Below, piece by piece: positions 53,109 through 62,313 of a DNA stretch of 64,000 bases; position 1 is the stretch's first letter; each line of letters starts with the position of its first letter. Position numbers and translations under genes: made by a program. Source of the DNA: Egbenema bharatensis. GTDB lineage: Bacteria; Cyanobacteriota; Cyanobacteriia; Elainellales; Elainellaceae. The notes under the pieces were generated by a model. The model had not been told where the DNA came from and did no database searches. It saw only the letters and a program-made list of their open reading frames with translations. The stretch covers positions 2,294,001 to 2,358,000 of the forward strand of contig NZ_CP182236.1 in assembly GCF_048077055.1 (NCBI RefSeq), written 5' to 3'.

Positions 53109-55094
53109 TCAAGCTGCTACTTCAGAATTCACGCTGCCGTTTACGACTTTGACCCGATCGCTGTCCGTTAAGTGAGATTGACGCGATGAGAATTCTCGCA
53201 CAAATAAGTGATGAACCAATTGAGCCGAGATGACTCCAGCGATCGCCATATCGTCTACCTCACTCAGTTGGGCACCACTCTGGGCTTTGCGAACCAGTTG
53301 GGCAACCGCCAGGGGATTAAACAGGGCAGAATCTTGAAGGGCTGAGTCAGACAGTAAATCAGCAACATAGCTGGGCGAATCTGCATTAAAGAAACTGCGG
53401 TGAATGGGAGCACGATAGGGACGCTTACGCCGTTGCCAAATATCAGGAGGTAGCAGTTTACTGGCAAGCTGACGCAGTAACCATTTCTCGTTCAGCCCCC
53501 GCAATTTCATCTGAGTAGGCAGACGGTTGCAGAATTCCACAACCCGGTAGTCGAGGAAGGGGAATCGTCCTTCTACTGAATTAGCCATTGCGACCCGATC
53601 GCTCTGGGAGGAGAGCAAATAGGGGGATAAGAAAGTAACAATCTCTAGATATTGTGCTTGTCCTAAGGCTGACCAGCTTTCAAACTGTTGAGGTAGAGGC
53701 ACGAGATCGCTGATCCGCCGCTCTAGAGAGGATTCAGGTTGGTGAAGCAGGAGTCGTTGTAAACGTCCTGTATTTGACCAGCGTAACAGATGGGAATAGA
53801 AAGGTGAATCAGTATTAGATAGATTTTTCTTAAAGAATGCCGTCAGGAATGTTTCACTGGAACCACCCAAACGAGCAATCTCTGGATACAACTTCCGCAG
53901 CAACAATGGACGAATTTGAGAATCCGGTTGCTTAGCCCAGAAGCGTCGAATCACCATCTCTTTAAAGATATCGTACCCGCCCAGGAACTCATCGGCTCCT
54001 TCTCCAGTAATCACCACCTTTAAATCGTGATCATGCACCAGCTTGGAGAGCAAGTACATAGGAGCCGGAGCCGTTCGCAGGGTTGGAATTTCTGTATGCC
54101 AGATCACTTCAGGAAACACTTGACCGATCTCAGGTTGGGTACAATAAACCACCTGGTGATCAGTTCCCAGAATACCCGCCATGCGCCGTTGAAATTCGCT
54201 TTCATCAAAATCGGGATCCGAAAAGGCGATCGAAAAAGTATCCAGAGGATTTTGCGTGTATTTGCGAATCAGGGCAGTGGTGGTGGACGAATCCAAGCCG
54301 CCGCTCAAATAGGCCCCAACTGGTACATCAGCCCGTAAGCGAATCAATGTGGCATCAATCAGCAATTGCTCGAACTCATCCAGATAATCCTGCGGGGTAC
54401 GGTTGGAAGATTCGACGGTGAAATCTAGCTCCCAATAAGGATTTAGCTTCAGGTTTCCTTCTCGGATGAGCAAGTAATGCGCTGGAGGCAGACTATAGAC
54501 CTCTTTGAAAATGGTGTGGGGAACTAACGCACTCCAAAAGGTAAATACCTGGGCCAGGGCATCACGATCGATTTCCGCTATGACATTGGGATGGGCCAGC
54601 AGGGTTTTGATTTCCGAACCGAAAATCAGTTGACCGTTGCGCACGGTGTAGAACAAGGGACGTACCCCCATTCGATCGCGGGCTAGAAACAAACTGCGCT
54701 GGCGAGTATCCCAAATGGCGATCGCAAATTGACCGTTTAAATACTTCAGGCAATCTGGCCCGTATTCCTCATACAAGTGGAGGATGACTTCTGTATCGCA
54801 ATCGGTCTTAAAGCGATGTCCTTTGGCTTCTAAGTCTGGACGCAGTTCAATGTAGTTAAAAATCTCGCCGTTGAATACAATCCATAACGTGCCATCTTCA
54901 TTGCAGATGGGTTGCTGTCCGCCGCCCAAATCAATGATGCTGAGACGGGCGTTGCCCAAGTTTGCCCATTCATCACAATAAATGCCAAACTCATCGGGGC
55001 CACGATGACGGATCATACTCAACATCTGTCGCAGGATTCCTTCCGGAACGGGCTGCGGCTCCCGTAAATTCAAAACGCCAACTATACCACACAT
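53109..55094 (-). CDS. asnB: Asparagine synthase-family amidotransferase
   Basis: A 661-residue protein with an N-terminal class II glutaminase domain starting MCGIVGVLNL (Cys2 is the nucleophile after Met removal) and a C-terminal ATP-binding synthetase domain with the PP-loop GAYLSGGLDSST (about 257-268). Homologues in secondary-metabolite and polysaccharide clusters amidate other acids than aspartate, so the substrate is open. GAGGAGAG precedes the ATG at good spacing. It starts 30 bp after the ligase gene and precedes nadE, so it belongs to the cluster's operon. Confidence 0.92.
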   Translation of the reverse strand: MCGIVGVLNLREPQPVPEGILRQMLSMIRHRGPDEFGIYCDEWANLGNARLSIIDLGGGQQPICNEDGTLWIVFNGEIFNYIELRPDLEAKGHRFKTDCDTEVILHLYEEYGPDCLKYLNGQFAIAIWDTRQRSLFLARDRMGVRPLFYTVRNGQLIFGSEIKTLLAHPNVIAEIDRDALAQVFTFWSALVPHTIFKEVYSLPPAHYLLIREGNLKLNPYWELDFTVESSNRTPQDYLDEFEQLLIDATLIRLRADVPVGAYLSGGLDSSTTTALIRKYTQNPLDTFSIAFSDPDFDESEFQRRMAGILGTDHQVVYCTQPEIGQVFPEVIWHTEIPTLRTAPAPMYLLSKLVHDHDLKVVITGEGADEFLGGYDIFKEMVIRRFWAKQPDSQIRPLLLRKLYPEIARLGGSSETFLTAFFKKNLSNTDSPFYSHLLRWSNTGRLQRLLLHQPESSLERRISDLVPLPQQFESWSALGQAQYLEIVTFLSPYLLSSQSDRVAMANSVEGRFPFLDYRVVEFCNRLPTQMKLRGLNEKWLLRQLASKLLPPDIWQRRKRPYRAPIHRSFFNADSPSYVADLLSDSALQDSALFNPLAVAQLVRKAQSGAQLSEVDDMAIAGVISAQLVHHLFVREFSSRQSHLTDSDRVKVVNGSVNSEVAA

Positions 55095-55124
55095 ATACTC
55101 TCCTCAATAGGATCCGATCGGGCA

Positions 55125-56642
55125 TTATTTCAAATCGGTTTTTTTGATTTTTCCGGTGGAAGTTTTCGGGAGTTCACTACAAAACTCAACGTATTTGGGA
55201 ACCATGAAATCTTCCAAATGGGTGCGGCAATACAGCAACACCTCCGACTCTGTGAGATCTGGATGGTCTGTGACGACAAAGGCTTTGACCGCCTGACCGA
55301 ATACCGGATCCGCCACACCAATCACAGCGGCTTCCTTGACCCCATTCAGTCCATAGAGCGCATTCTCCACTTCCTTGGGAGCCACCTTTTCTCCCCGGCT
55401 CTTGATCATGTCATCTTGACGTGCCACAAAGTAGAAGTAGCCGTCTTCATCCATACGGAACAGATCCCCCGTATAGCAAAGGCGATCGCCTATTGTATTC
55501 AGGCGGAACCGAAGGGCTGTACGGACTGGATCTTGCCAGTACCCCCGCATTACATGCCGCCCTCGCACTACCAGTTCACCAACTGCACCCGGCGGCAGCC
55601 GATTGCCCGACTCATCCTCGACCCAGGCTTCTGTGCCTGGAATAGGTAACCCCACGGAGCCCGGACGATGCTCCAGTTGATCTGGAGGTAAATACAGGGT
55701 TCGCTTGGTTTCCGTCAAGCCATACATGGAGAACAGCGTGACGGTGGGAAACTTAGCGCGGAGTTCTGCAATGTGAGAGGGAGGCAGAGCCGCAGCAGTA
55801 TTGGTGATATAGCGCAGGCTGGACAGGTCATAGGGACTTAAATCGAGCTGCAAGAGCACTGTAAAAATGGTGGGAACGGCTGGAAAGCCAGTCACCTTTT
55901 CCTCCGTTATCCGTTTCAAAATGGCAGCAGGGAAGGTAAATCCCTTTTCCAAGACTAAGGTGCCACCAAATTTGAAGACCATGAGCAATTGATATAGCCC
56001 ATAGTCGAACGATAACGGCAGTACCCCCAGGACAATGTCAGATTCAACATTGCCCAGATATTCCGTAATGGAGTTTGCCGCAAACACAACGTTGCTATGA
56101 TCGGACATCACTCCTTTCGGATCGCCCGTACTGCCAGAGGTATAAATTAAGCAGGCCAAGTCCAGATCAATATTGACTTTGGAGGGACGCTGCTCTGAAT
56201 AGTCCGCCTGAATTGCGTCATAGCCCAGATAATTAAACGAATTAACCTCGCCCGGTGAGGTGAGGATGACCGTTTTCAGCGAAAGTACGATCGGCAAAAG
56301 TTGCTCAACGAGCCGTGCCTGCCGCCCGAGGGTGATCAGTACGCGGGCCTGACAATTGTTCAGGATATAAGCACACTTGTCGAGCTTGGTTGTGTGATTA
56401 ATGGGTACAAATACAGCTCCCGCTTTCAAAGCGGCAAAAATCCCGATCGCCAACTCTAAGCTATTTGGCAAGAAAAAGGCCACCCGATCGCCCCGCTGTA
56501 CCCCTTCTGCCCTCAGGGCATTGGCGAGTCGATTGGCCTGGGCTTCCACCTGAGCATAGGAGAGGCGTTGACCATCACTAACCAGCGCAATTTTATCTGG
56601 AAGGCGATCGGCACTGCGCTCCAGAAATTCATGAACTAACAT
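55125..56642 (-). CDS. Free-standing AMP-dependent acyl/amino acid ligase
   Basis: A 505-residue member of the adenylate-forming superfamily. P-loop-like motif LIYTSGSTGDPKG (about 165-177), SMYGLTE (about 306-312), YTGDLFRMDEDGYFYFVARQ (about 388-407) and the C-terminal catalytic Lys in KTSTGKIKK are present. It could activate a fatty or amino acid and transfer it to the small carrier protein encoded just upstream (38 bp gap), or to the carrier domains of the two C-PCP-TE proteins. It is not fused to a carrier domain. AAGGAG lies upstream of the ATG. Its N-terminal layout resembles ligases of exosortase-associated clusters. Confidence 0.9.
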   Translation of the reverse strand: MLVHEFLERSADRLPDKIALVSDGQRLSYAQVEAQANRLANALRAEGVQRGDRVAFFLPNSLELAIGIFAALKAGAVFVPINHTTKLDKCAYILNNCQARVLITLGRQARLVEQLLPIVLSLKTVILTSPGEVNSFNYLGYDAIQADYSEQRPSKVNIDLDLACLIYTSGSTGDPKGVMSDHSNVVFAANSITEYLGNVESDIVLGVLPLSFDYGLYQLLMVFKFGGTLVLEKGFTFPAAILKRITEEKVTGFPAVPTIFTVLLQLDLSPYDLSSLRYITNTAAALPPSHIAELRAKFPTVTLFSMYGLTETKRTLYLPPDQLEHRPGSVGLPIPGTEAWVEDESGNRLPPGAVGELVVRGRHVMRGYWQDPVRTALRFRLNTIGDRLCYTGDLFRMDEDGYFYFVARQDDMIKSRGEKVAPKEVENALYGLNGVKEAAVIGVADPVFGQAVKAFVVTDHPDLTESEVLLYCRTHLEDFMVPKYVEFCSELPKTSTGKIKKTDLK

Positions 56643-56680
56643 GGCAAGACTCCTTAATTTGAGTCGTAAAATTTAAGTCG

Positions 56681-56950
56681 TTAGGCTGCGATCGCTTGTT
56701 TGGCTTTGACGAAATCAGCCAATTTGCTCACAGAATCAAAATTTTCTGGAATGATTTCATGATCTTCAACTTGAATTCCCAAGTTTTCTTCTAAGAACAG
56801 CACAAGTTCCATCACATTCATGGAATCAATCACACCATTCTCCAGAAGTGAAGCATCATCTGAATAGGGATAAGTTTTACTAAACAGAATACTTTCAGTA
56901 ATGTATTGGCGAATTGCAGTTTCGATAGCTTGAGCTTGAGATGCTTGCAT
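56681..56950 (-). CDS. Free-standing acyl carrier protein
   Basis: An 89-residue carrier protein. The phosphopantetheine site is Ser in NGVIDSMNVMEL (about residue 48), with the acidic helix VLFLEENLGIQVEDHEI after it. The open frame runs up to 56965, but GGAGGA directly before the ATG at 56950 decides the start (MQASQAQAIE). It precedes the AMP ligase by 38 bp, so the two probably work as a loading pair. It is not the fatty-acid synthesis AcpP: the acidic, non-DSLD motif and the context differ. Confidence 0.9.
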   Translation of the reverse strand: MQASQAQAIETAIRQYITESILFSKTYPYSDDASLLENGVIDSMNVMELVLFLEENLGIQVEDHEIIPENFDSVSKLADFVKAKQAIAA

Positions 56951-57005
56951 GATAAAATCCTCCAAAAATCAAGTAAAAGATTAGGGAATCAGTAGAAGTG
57001 AACGC

Positions 57006-57057
57006 TTCTAGATCCCTGTACCATCCGCTACACACCGAACGGTGCAGGGATCTAGAA
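57006..57057. other. Long stem-loop
   Basis: TTCTAGATCCCTG (57006-57018) and CAGGGATCTAGAA (57045-57057) form a perfect 13-base-pair stem around a 26-base loop. No T tract follows on either strand, so it is not a typical terminator; it may be a regulatory or processing structure. Confidence 0.6.
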
Positions 57058-57068
57058 ACAAATGCTGA

Positions 57069-57101
57069 TGAATACTGTACAAATACTGTATGAATACCGT
57101 A
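57069..57101 (+). repeat. Three direct repeats of an 11-mer
   Basis: TGAATACTGTA, CAAATACTGTA and TGAATACCGTA follow one another without spacers. One-helical-turn spacing suits a protein-binding array just upstream of the carrier-protein gene (minus strand). Confidence 0.5.
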
Positions 57102-57267
57102 TGACTGCTATCAGTTGACTAAGCGGATTTAGAAAACCAATATTCTCGAATGGATACAACCTTTCAATTTGCAGCTCGAAATAGGACACTATTCCGCACA
57201 AAATCGGTAAAGATTTGTGGGGGTTGAGATTGCGGTTTGCGTTGAATGGTGCGTCGAATTTGCCACA

Positions 57268-58146
57268 CTACGAAGCCAGATAACCAGGCAGATCGGCCAA
57301 CATGGCATAGAGCCAACCGTGATTTTTAACGAAATATCGTCGTCTCGAATCAAACACATACTGGGGCAATCGTTTAGGAGCACCATGATTGCCGGTGACT
57401 CCGGTACTTTGTCCAGAAATATGCATGATGCGGCTCTGGGGCACATACCAGCAGGGCCAACCGGCACGTTTCGCTTGCAGACAAAAATCTGTCTCTTCGT
57501 AATAGAGGAAGTAGCCCTCATCCATTAAACCGATCGCCTCGAACACCTGGCGACGAATCATCATGCATGCCCCCGGAACCCAGTCAATTTCCTGGGGAAC
57601 TGATCCCATTGTTTGAGCAATGCTCCAGCGGGACAACAGCTTGGAAACAAAGCCCAATCGTAACCCTAAGTCCAGTTCACTTAGAATGGATGGAAACCGA
57701 AAGGCGATCGACCATAGGCTGCCATCCGGTTGCTCAATCCCACTGCCTGCAATACCGATCTGAGGCTGTTGCTCCATATAGTCCAGTAAGGTTTTCAGGG
57801 CTCCGGGGCGTACCTGCGTATCTGGATTGAGCAACAGGACGTAATCAGGCGGAGTTGCGGCATCCAGGGCAGGTCGAATGGCCAGATTATTTCCATAGGC
57901 GTATCCGCCGTTATGTTCTGAGGGAATCAGAGTGGCCCAACTGGCCCAACCTTCCGATGCGATCGCAGCCTGTAGTTTGGCAACGGAACCATCCTGGGAA
58001 TCATTGTCCACGATTTTAACCTGAAGGGCGGGTACGGACTGCACTTCTTGCACCAGCGATCGCAAACAGTCAATGACTAAATCTGCTGTTCGATAGTTCA
58101 CAATGACGACCAGCAACATTGGGAGAGGTGAGGGAAGGCTAGACAT
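57268..58146 (-). CDS. Family 2 glycosyltransferase
   Basis: A 292-residue GT-A enzyme. VVIVNYRTADLVIDCLRSL (about 13-31), VDNDSQDGS (about 46-54), NGGYAYGNN (about 80-88) and LLLNPDTQVRPGAL (about 104-117, with a DxD-like motif) are typical of rhamnosyl- and related glycosyltransferases. There are no membrane segments. It would add a sugar to the cluster product or to a cell-surface polymer. It lies between the second C-PCP-TE gene (177 bp) and the carrier gene (about 320 bp), all on the minus strand. Confidence 0.9.
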   Translation of the reverse strand: MSSLPSPLPMLLVVIVNYRTADLVIDCLRSLVQEVQSVPALQVKIVDNDSQDGSVAKLQAAIASEGWASWATLIPSEHNGGYAYGNNLAIRPALDAATPPDYVLLLNPDTQVRPGALKTLLDYMEQQPQIGIAGSGIEQPDGSLWSIAFRFPSILSELDLGLRLGFVSKLLSRWSIAQTMGSVPQEIDWVPGACMMIRRQVFEAIGLMDEGYFLYYEETDFCLQAKRAGWPCWYVPQSRIMHISGQSTGVTGNHGAPKRLPQYVFDSRRRYFVKNHGWLYAMLADLPGYLAS

Positions 58147-58323
58147 AAGCTATTTCTTAATGTGTAATTCTGATGGGCAGCTTGATTATTGGGTACCAAA
58201 TAAGAAGAGTGAGTATTCTTCAAACCATCAAATTTTGGAGATTGAGTTAAGGTGATGAAACACAATACTCCTAGAACCGTTGGGTTTCATCCACCCAACC
58301 TCCATCGGTCATTCACCGTATCC

Positions 58324-61041
58324 TCAGGCAACGAATTGATCCGATTGGCTCTTTTGACTCAGTGCTAAATCAAGATAGAACTGCATCTGTTCTGCCATCA
58401 CCGCTACATAAGGTTCTTGCAGCATACTGGAGTGCCCACCGGGAACATCAAATACCCGGACAGGACAAGTCGATCGCGGTTCCCATCCTAGTAAGGGATC
58501 ACTGTAAATATTGATATAGGGTTCATCATCAACCCCAGCGGTTGCTGCATCCAAAACTTTTTGAGTGGCGCGGAACAGAAGCAATTCCCCGTCATAGCAA
58601 CTTTCAGGGGAATAGTCCTGCTCTGCAAACATGAAGACTTCACGAACGGGAATTTGCTGAAGCAAGCGAGGTAATGGCAACCCTTGATCTAGATAGTAGC
58701 GAAATAGTTGCAACCGCATTTGTTTGTGAAGGATTTGCACCTTGCTGGTTACTTCGTAGGCAATTAAATTCGTTACCTTTTGTCGAACTTTATTCACAAC
58801 AAATAAAGCTCGTTGATGCGCACTCATTTGCTCCCCTGCCATGAAGGATTTGGAGAAACTGCTCAACCGCTCTCCGGCCACCCGTCCTGTCCGCTTTGCC
58901 GCTTTGACATCAGCCGCATCAATGATGGCTACCATTGCCACTGTCTGTCCCTGCTGCTGAAGTTGTCTGGCAACTTCAAAGGCTAGAATCCCTCCAGCAC
59001 ACAGCCCTCCCAACAAGTAGGGCCCTTGGGGTTGAACTGCCTGAATTTGTTCAATATAGGCATCTGCCATATCACGAATTCGGCTATGGAGAATGGGCTG
59101 CTCTGGGGTGCTGCAAGGCTGAATGCCGTAAACCGTTCGCCCTGGCAGGTGATGCGCTAAGTTGCGATAGAGCAGGATTTCACCATCTCCATCATGCAGA
59201 AGAAACAGGGGCGGCTCTGCTGTTCCAGCCTGAAGTAGAACCACTGACCCGGATGCCTGGGACTGAGTGCCCTCCAGGACTGCTGCAAGTTGTTCGATGG
59301 TCGGAGCTGAAACTAGAGTACTGAGGGGCAAAGTCTTACCCAATACCGCCTCAATCTGCTGGAAGAGGCGTACTGCCAGCAGGGAATATCCCCCCAATTC
59401 AAAGAAATTAGCCTTAATGCTGATGGATTGGAGTTCCAGTAAGTCCTGCCAAATTTGCGTCAGTTGCTGTTCGATGGGAGTACGAGGAGCAAGATCGGCG
59501 ATGGGATCAGCGAAATTTGCTCCAGAAAGGGCGATCGCCGGGTTGAAACCCGCAAACTGAGGCAACTCTGATAGCCGTACATCGGGATTATTCACTAGCT
59601 GATTCAAAATAAACTGGAACCGCTCAATGAACTGGGCAATGGTTTGGGAGTTGAATAGAGCGGTCTTGTATTGCAGTGCTCCCTCCAACTGCCCCGACTG
59701 CTCCTGCATCGACAAACTGATCTCAAAGTCTGCGATCGCCCGCATGACAAACTCAGAGCGCACCTGCAACTCACCCAACTCCAGCGATGGGTTCGGGGTG
59801 TTTTGCAACACAAACATCGCTCGGGTCAACGGTACTCTGGCCAGGTTGGCTAACTCCGCTACCCGCTGCAACGGCAGATCCTGGTACTCATAGGCTTGCA
59901 AACTCACCTGGCTCACCTGCTGCAACACCTCGCGAACGCTCATCTGACTCGACAAGAGCGTCCGCAGTACCAGCAGATTGTTGAAGTACCCGATCATCCC
60001 CTTCGTCTCAGCCCGATGTCGTCCAGCAACAGGGGTACAAACCAGCAAGTCTCTCTGCTGACTGTAGCAATGGAGCAGCAGGTTAAACGCCGAAAACAGC
60101 GTCACAAACAATGACACGCCCGCCTGATAGCTCAAAGCCTTCAACCCCTGGCTCACTTCAGGCGAAAGGACAAAGGACTGACACGCCCCCTCATAGCTCG
60201 TCATTCCACTCCGAGGGTGGTCAATGGGCAACTCCACTGCTGCCACTGCCCCGCTCAACTGCTGCTGCCAGTAGTCCAACCGCAGGGACAAGTTTTCATC
60301 CTTGAGCCACTCGCGTTCGGTGTGGGCAAAGTCAGCATACTGCACAGGCAGTTCCAGTAAAGGGGAGGCTGCTCCTGCTGCCAGTGCTCCATAGAGCAGA
60401 CCCAACTCGCGCAGGAAGACGGTGTGAGACCAGCCATCAAAGATGATGTGGTGGATGGTGCGAATCAGGACATGTTCCGTGGGACTCAGTTGCAGCAGTT
60501 GAAACCGCCAGAGGGGGCAGTGGGAGAGGTCGAAGGGTTGGTCGGCTTGAGCCAGGGACAGTTGCTGGAGCGCCAGACGTTGCTGCTCAGGAGGAAGAGG
60601 TTGGAGGTCGATGATGGGCAGGTTCAGGGCAACTGTAGGTTCAATCGACTGTACGACTTGACCATCGAGTCCGTCTGGGGTTGCAAAGCGAGTGCGAAGA
60701 ATTTCGTGTCTCTGGATGATGGTCTGCAAGCTCTCCTGGAGTGCGGCATGATTGAGGGTTCCAGAGAGATGGAAGGTGTGGAGGAGGTTTTGGACAGAGC
60801 GAGCGGGATGCAGTTGCTCCAGGTTCCAGAGGCGTTGTTGGTTGTGGGAGAGTGGGAGGGGTTGGTCTCGCGGAACCGCCTGGATGGGTGGGCTATGTCG
60901 TCGGAGTTTGCTATTGGTACGTGCCGTGCGCCAGAATCCAAGTTCTGTTGGAGATTTCGTTGCTTCTAGTTGAGGTTTTGCTATTTTGGATTGTCCTGGT
61001 TCTGCAGACAATCCCTGTTCTTTGATTGAAGAGAATTGCAT
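58324..61041 (-). CDS. NRPS-like protein: condensation, carrier, thioesterase (copy 2)
   Basis: A 905-residue protein with the same order as the gene at 49030. Its condensation domain (HHIIFDG at 197-203) is near-identical; the carrier domain (S553 in ELGGYSLL) and thioesterase are diverged. The thioesterase has Cys in place of Ser at the nucleophile elbow (C681 in GGLCAGG), with a His in VPGGHSSM. Such Cys thioesterases exist in natural-product enzymes and may favour transfer over hydrolysis. It is the first gene of the minus-strand cluster; 1.3 kb of non-coding DNA separate it from the divergent AraC regulator. Confidence 0.9.
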   Translation of the reverse strand: MQFSSIKEQGLSAEPGQSKIAKPQLEATKSPTELGFWRTARTNSKLRRHSPPIQAVPRDQPLPLSHNQQRLWNLEQLHPARSVQNLLHTFHLSGTLNHAALQESLQTIIQRHEILRTRFATPDGLDGQVVQSIEPTVALNLPIIDLQPLPPEQQRLALQQLSLAQADQPFDLSHCPLWRFQLLQLSPTEHVLIRTIHHIIFDGWSHTVFLRELGLLYGALAAGAASPLLELPVQYADFAHTEREWLKDENLSLRLDYWQQQLSGAVAAVELPIDHPRSGMTSYEGACQSFVLSPEVSQGLKALSYQAGVSLFVTLFSAFNLLLHCYSQQRDLLVCTPVAGRHRAETKGMIGYFNNLLVLRTLLSSQMSVREVLQQVSQVSLQAYEYQDLPLQRVAELANLARVPLTRAMFVLQNTPNPSLELGELQVRSEFVMRAIADFEISLSMQEQSGQLEGALQYKTALFNSQTIAQFIERFQFILNQLVNNPDVRLSELPQFAGFNPAIALSGANFADPIADLAPRTPIEQQLTQIWQDLLELQSISIKANFFELGGYSLLAVRLFQQIEAVLGKTLPLSTLVSAPTIEQLAAVLEGTQSQASGSVVLLQAGTAEPPLFLLHDGDGEILLYRNLAHHLPGRTVYGIQPCSTPEQPILHSRIRDMADAYIEQIQAVQPQGPYLLGGLCAGGILAFEVARQLQQQGQTVAMVAIIDAADVKAAKRTGRVAGERLSSFSKSFMAGEQMSAHQRALFVVNKVRQKVTNLIAYEVTSKVQILHKQMRLQLFRYYLDQGLPLPRLLQQIPVREVFMFAEQDYSPESCYDGELLLFRATQKVLDAATAGVDDEPYINIYSDPLLGWEPRSTCPVRVFDVPGGHSSMLQEPYVAVMAEQMQFYLDLALSQKSQSDQFVA
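59636..60953 (-). repeat. Near-identical 1,318 bp duplication, right copy
   Basis: Partner of 50321-51638, same orientation. Sequence identity stops abruptly at both ends, while more distant similarity continues into the upstream regions. Confidence 0.95.
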
Positions 61042-62144
61042 TTTTAGGCTTTAAGACAAATTGAATAGAAATGAACAGAACGGCACCCTGGTTTGGCTTC
61101 AGATTGTAGAGCTGAAGTAAAAAGTTGCTCATTGTTTCACATCAAGCTTTGTCTTCAAGCTCATAGGAGCATTGAAGTACAGGATTACTAAAAGCGAACA
61201 ACCTGGCTTAGGATCTAGGATAAAGGACGTGAATTAAACTCAAATCAAGCGATTCGGAACTATCCGGAAGGGTAATCCTCCGGTTTTTAGAATGCTGTTG
61301 ACTGCTTCTACAGTTCGATCGAACGACAGTTGATTCGGTGCAGATTCGTGGAACCTATCAACTCAGTGGACTCAGACATTGAGATTTGACTCAAACTCAA
61401 GTTTAGCTGGCTGGCATCTGATCTTAAGATCTGATTTGATGCAATTTTTATGTAATGAAATTAAAGTAAATACGGCCGTTCCTATCGGCACTCTAGAGCT
61501 AAAAATTTGTGAATCGTTGAATGAAACTGTACCAGTCTGCTAACGATCGCAATCGATAAATCACCGCTAGATAACAGACTTAATCTATTGTTTGTTTGAA
61601 TAATAAAAAAAACACTAATCTCATTTTCATCCGGTTTGTAACTGTTAGTGAGATCACTGGCAGTATTTGTCCAAATGGTTTTTATACTGGTTAGCTGATT
61701 CAGAAACAGCCGCAACCTCCAGAAGATAAGAACGTTAAGCTCCGGTATTGTTTATCTTTTTGAGTTTTCCCCTTTCGCGTTTTTTATGTTTAGTAGATTA
61801 CCTCCACATGGATACAAGCTCCATCTGAAGAAAGTATATCTCGTGACAAATTAACTGCAATAGAGAACGAAGATACTTTATGAAACCTTAAAAAAACACA
61901 AGGTGACATCCGATGGTTCCGCTCCTACCTTCATAATCGATGTATTGTAAATTTAAACAAATTGGCTAATTTCGCAAAAGTTCGGTTTAAGCGTCAGAAA
62001 CCCCTTCTAGAAGCCAAAATATGTTCCCATTCAGCAGAATTTACGCTAAATTGCTGAATCTTCCCTCTACCCGAGGTGAAAAATATGTAAAGCCGGGATG
62101 AGTTGACTTATAGGCTATTCACCTGGCAGTACGCTATCCATTTT

Positions 62145-62208
62145 CTGCAAAAATGGGTTCCTGCAAAAATGGGTTCCTGCAAAAATGGGTTCCTGCAAAA
62201 ATGGGTGG
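62145..62208 (+). repeat. Four tandem copies of a 16-mer
   Basis: CTGCAAAAATGGGTTC is repeated four times without spacers; the last copy ends GG instead of TC. There is no spacer variation, so it is not a CRISPR array. It lies 145 bp upstream of the AraC gene. Confidence 0.9.
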
Positions 62209-62298
62209 TTTAGCTATAGGGAAAGCGGGAGCAACAAACAGGGCATGGGGCAGGGTGAACGGGGCAGTGGTAATAAGGACATAATTATGCAACAATTT

Positions 62299-62313
62299 TG
62301 AGAATATTTCTCA
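62299..62313. promoter_or_regulatory. Fur-box-like palindrome upstream of the AraC gene
   Basis: TGAGAA-TAT-TTCTCA, six-base perfect arms. It matches the 7-1-7 Fur-box model (TGATAATNATTATCA and its TGAGAAT variants) at 11 of 14 informative positions. It lies about 40 bp upstream of the ATG at 62354, in promoter position. Confidence 0.55.

Larger units (their letters stand above)
56951..57267. other. Intergenic region between glycosyltransferase and carrier gene
   Basis: About 317 bp without a gene. It holds a long hairpin (57006-57057) and three imperfect 11-base direct repeats (57069-57101), both listed separately. It may be a promoter for the carrier-ligase-asnB-nadE set. Confidence 0.5.

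Noticed and set aside
61482..61715. 77-codon minus-strand open frame in the 1.3 kb gap
   Set aside because: AT-rich random-looking composition, no ribosome-binding site.
62145..62208. Possible CRISPR array
   Set aside because: The 16-base units are contiguous with no spacers, and no cas genes are present.
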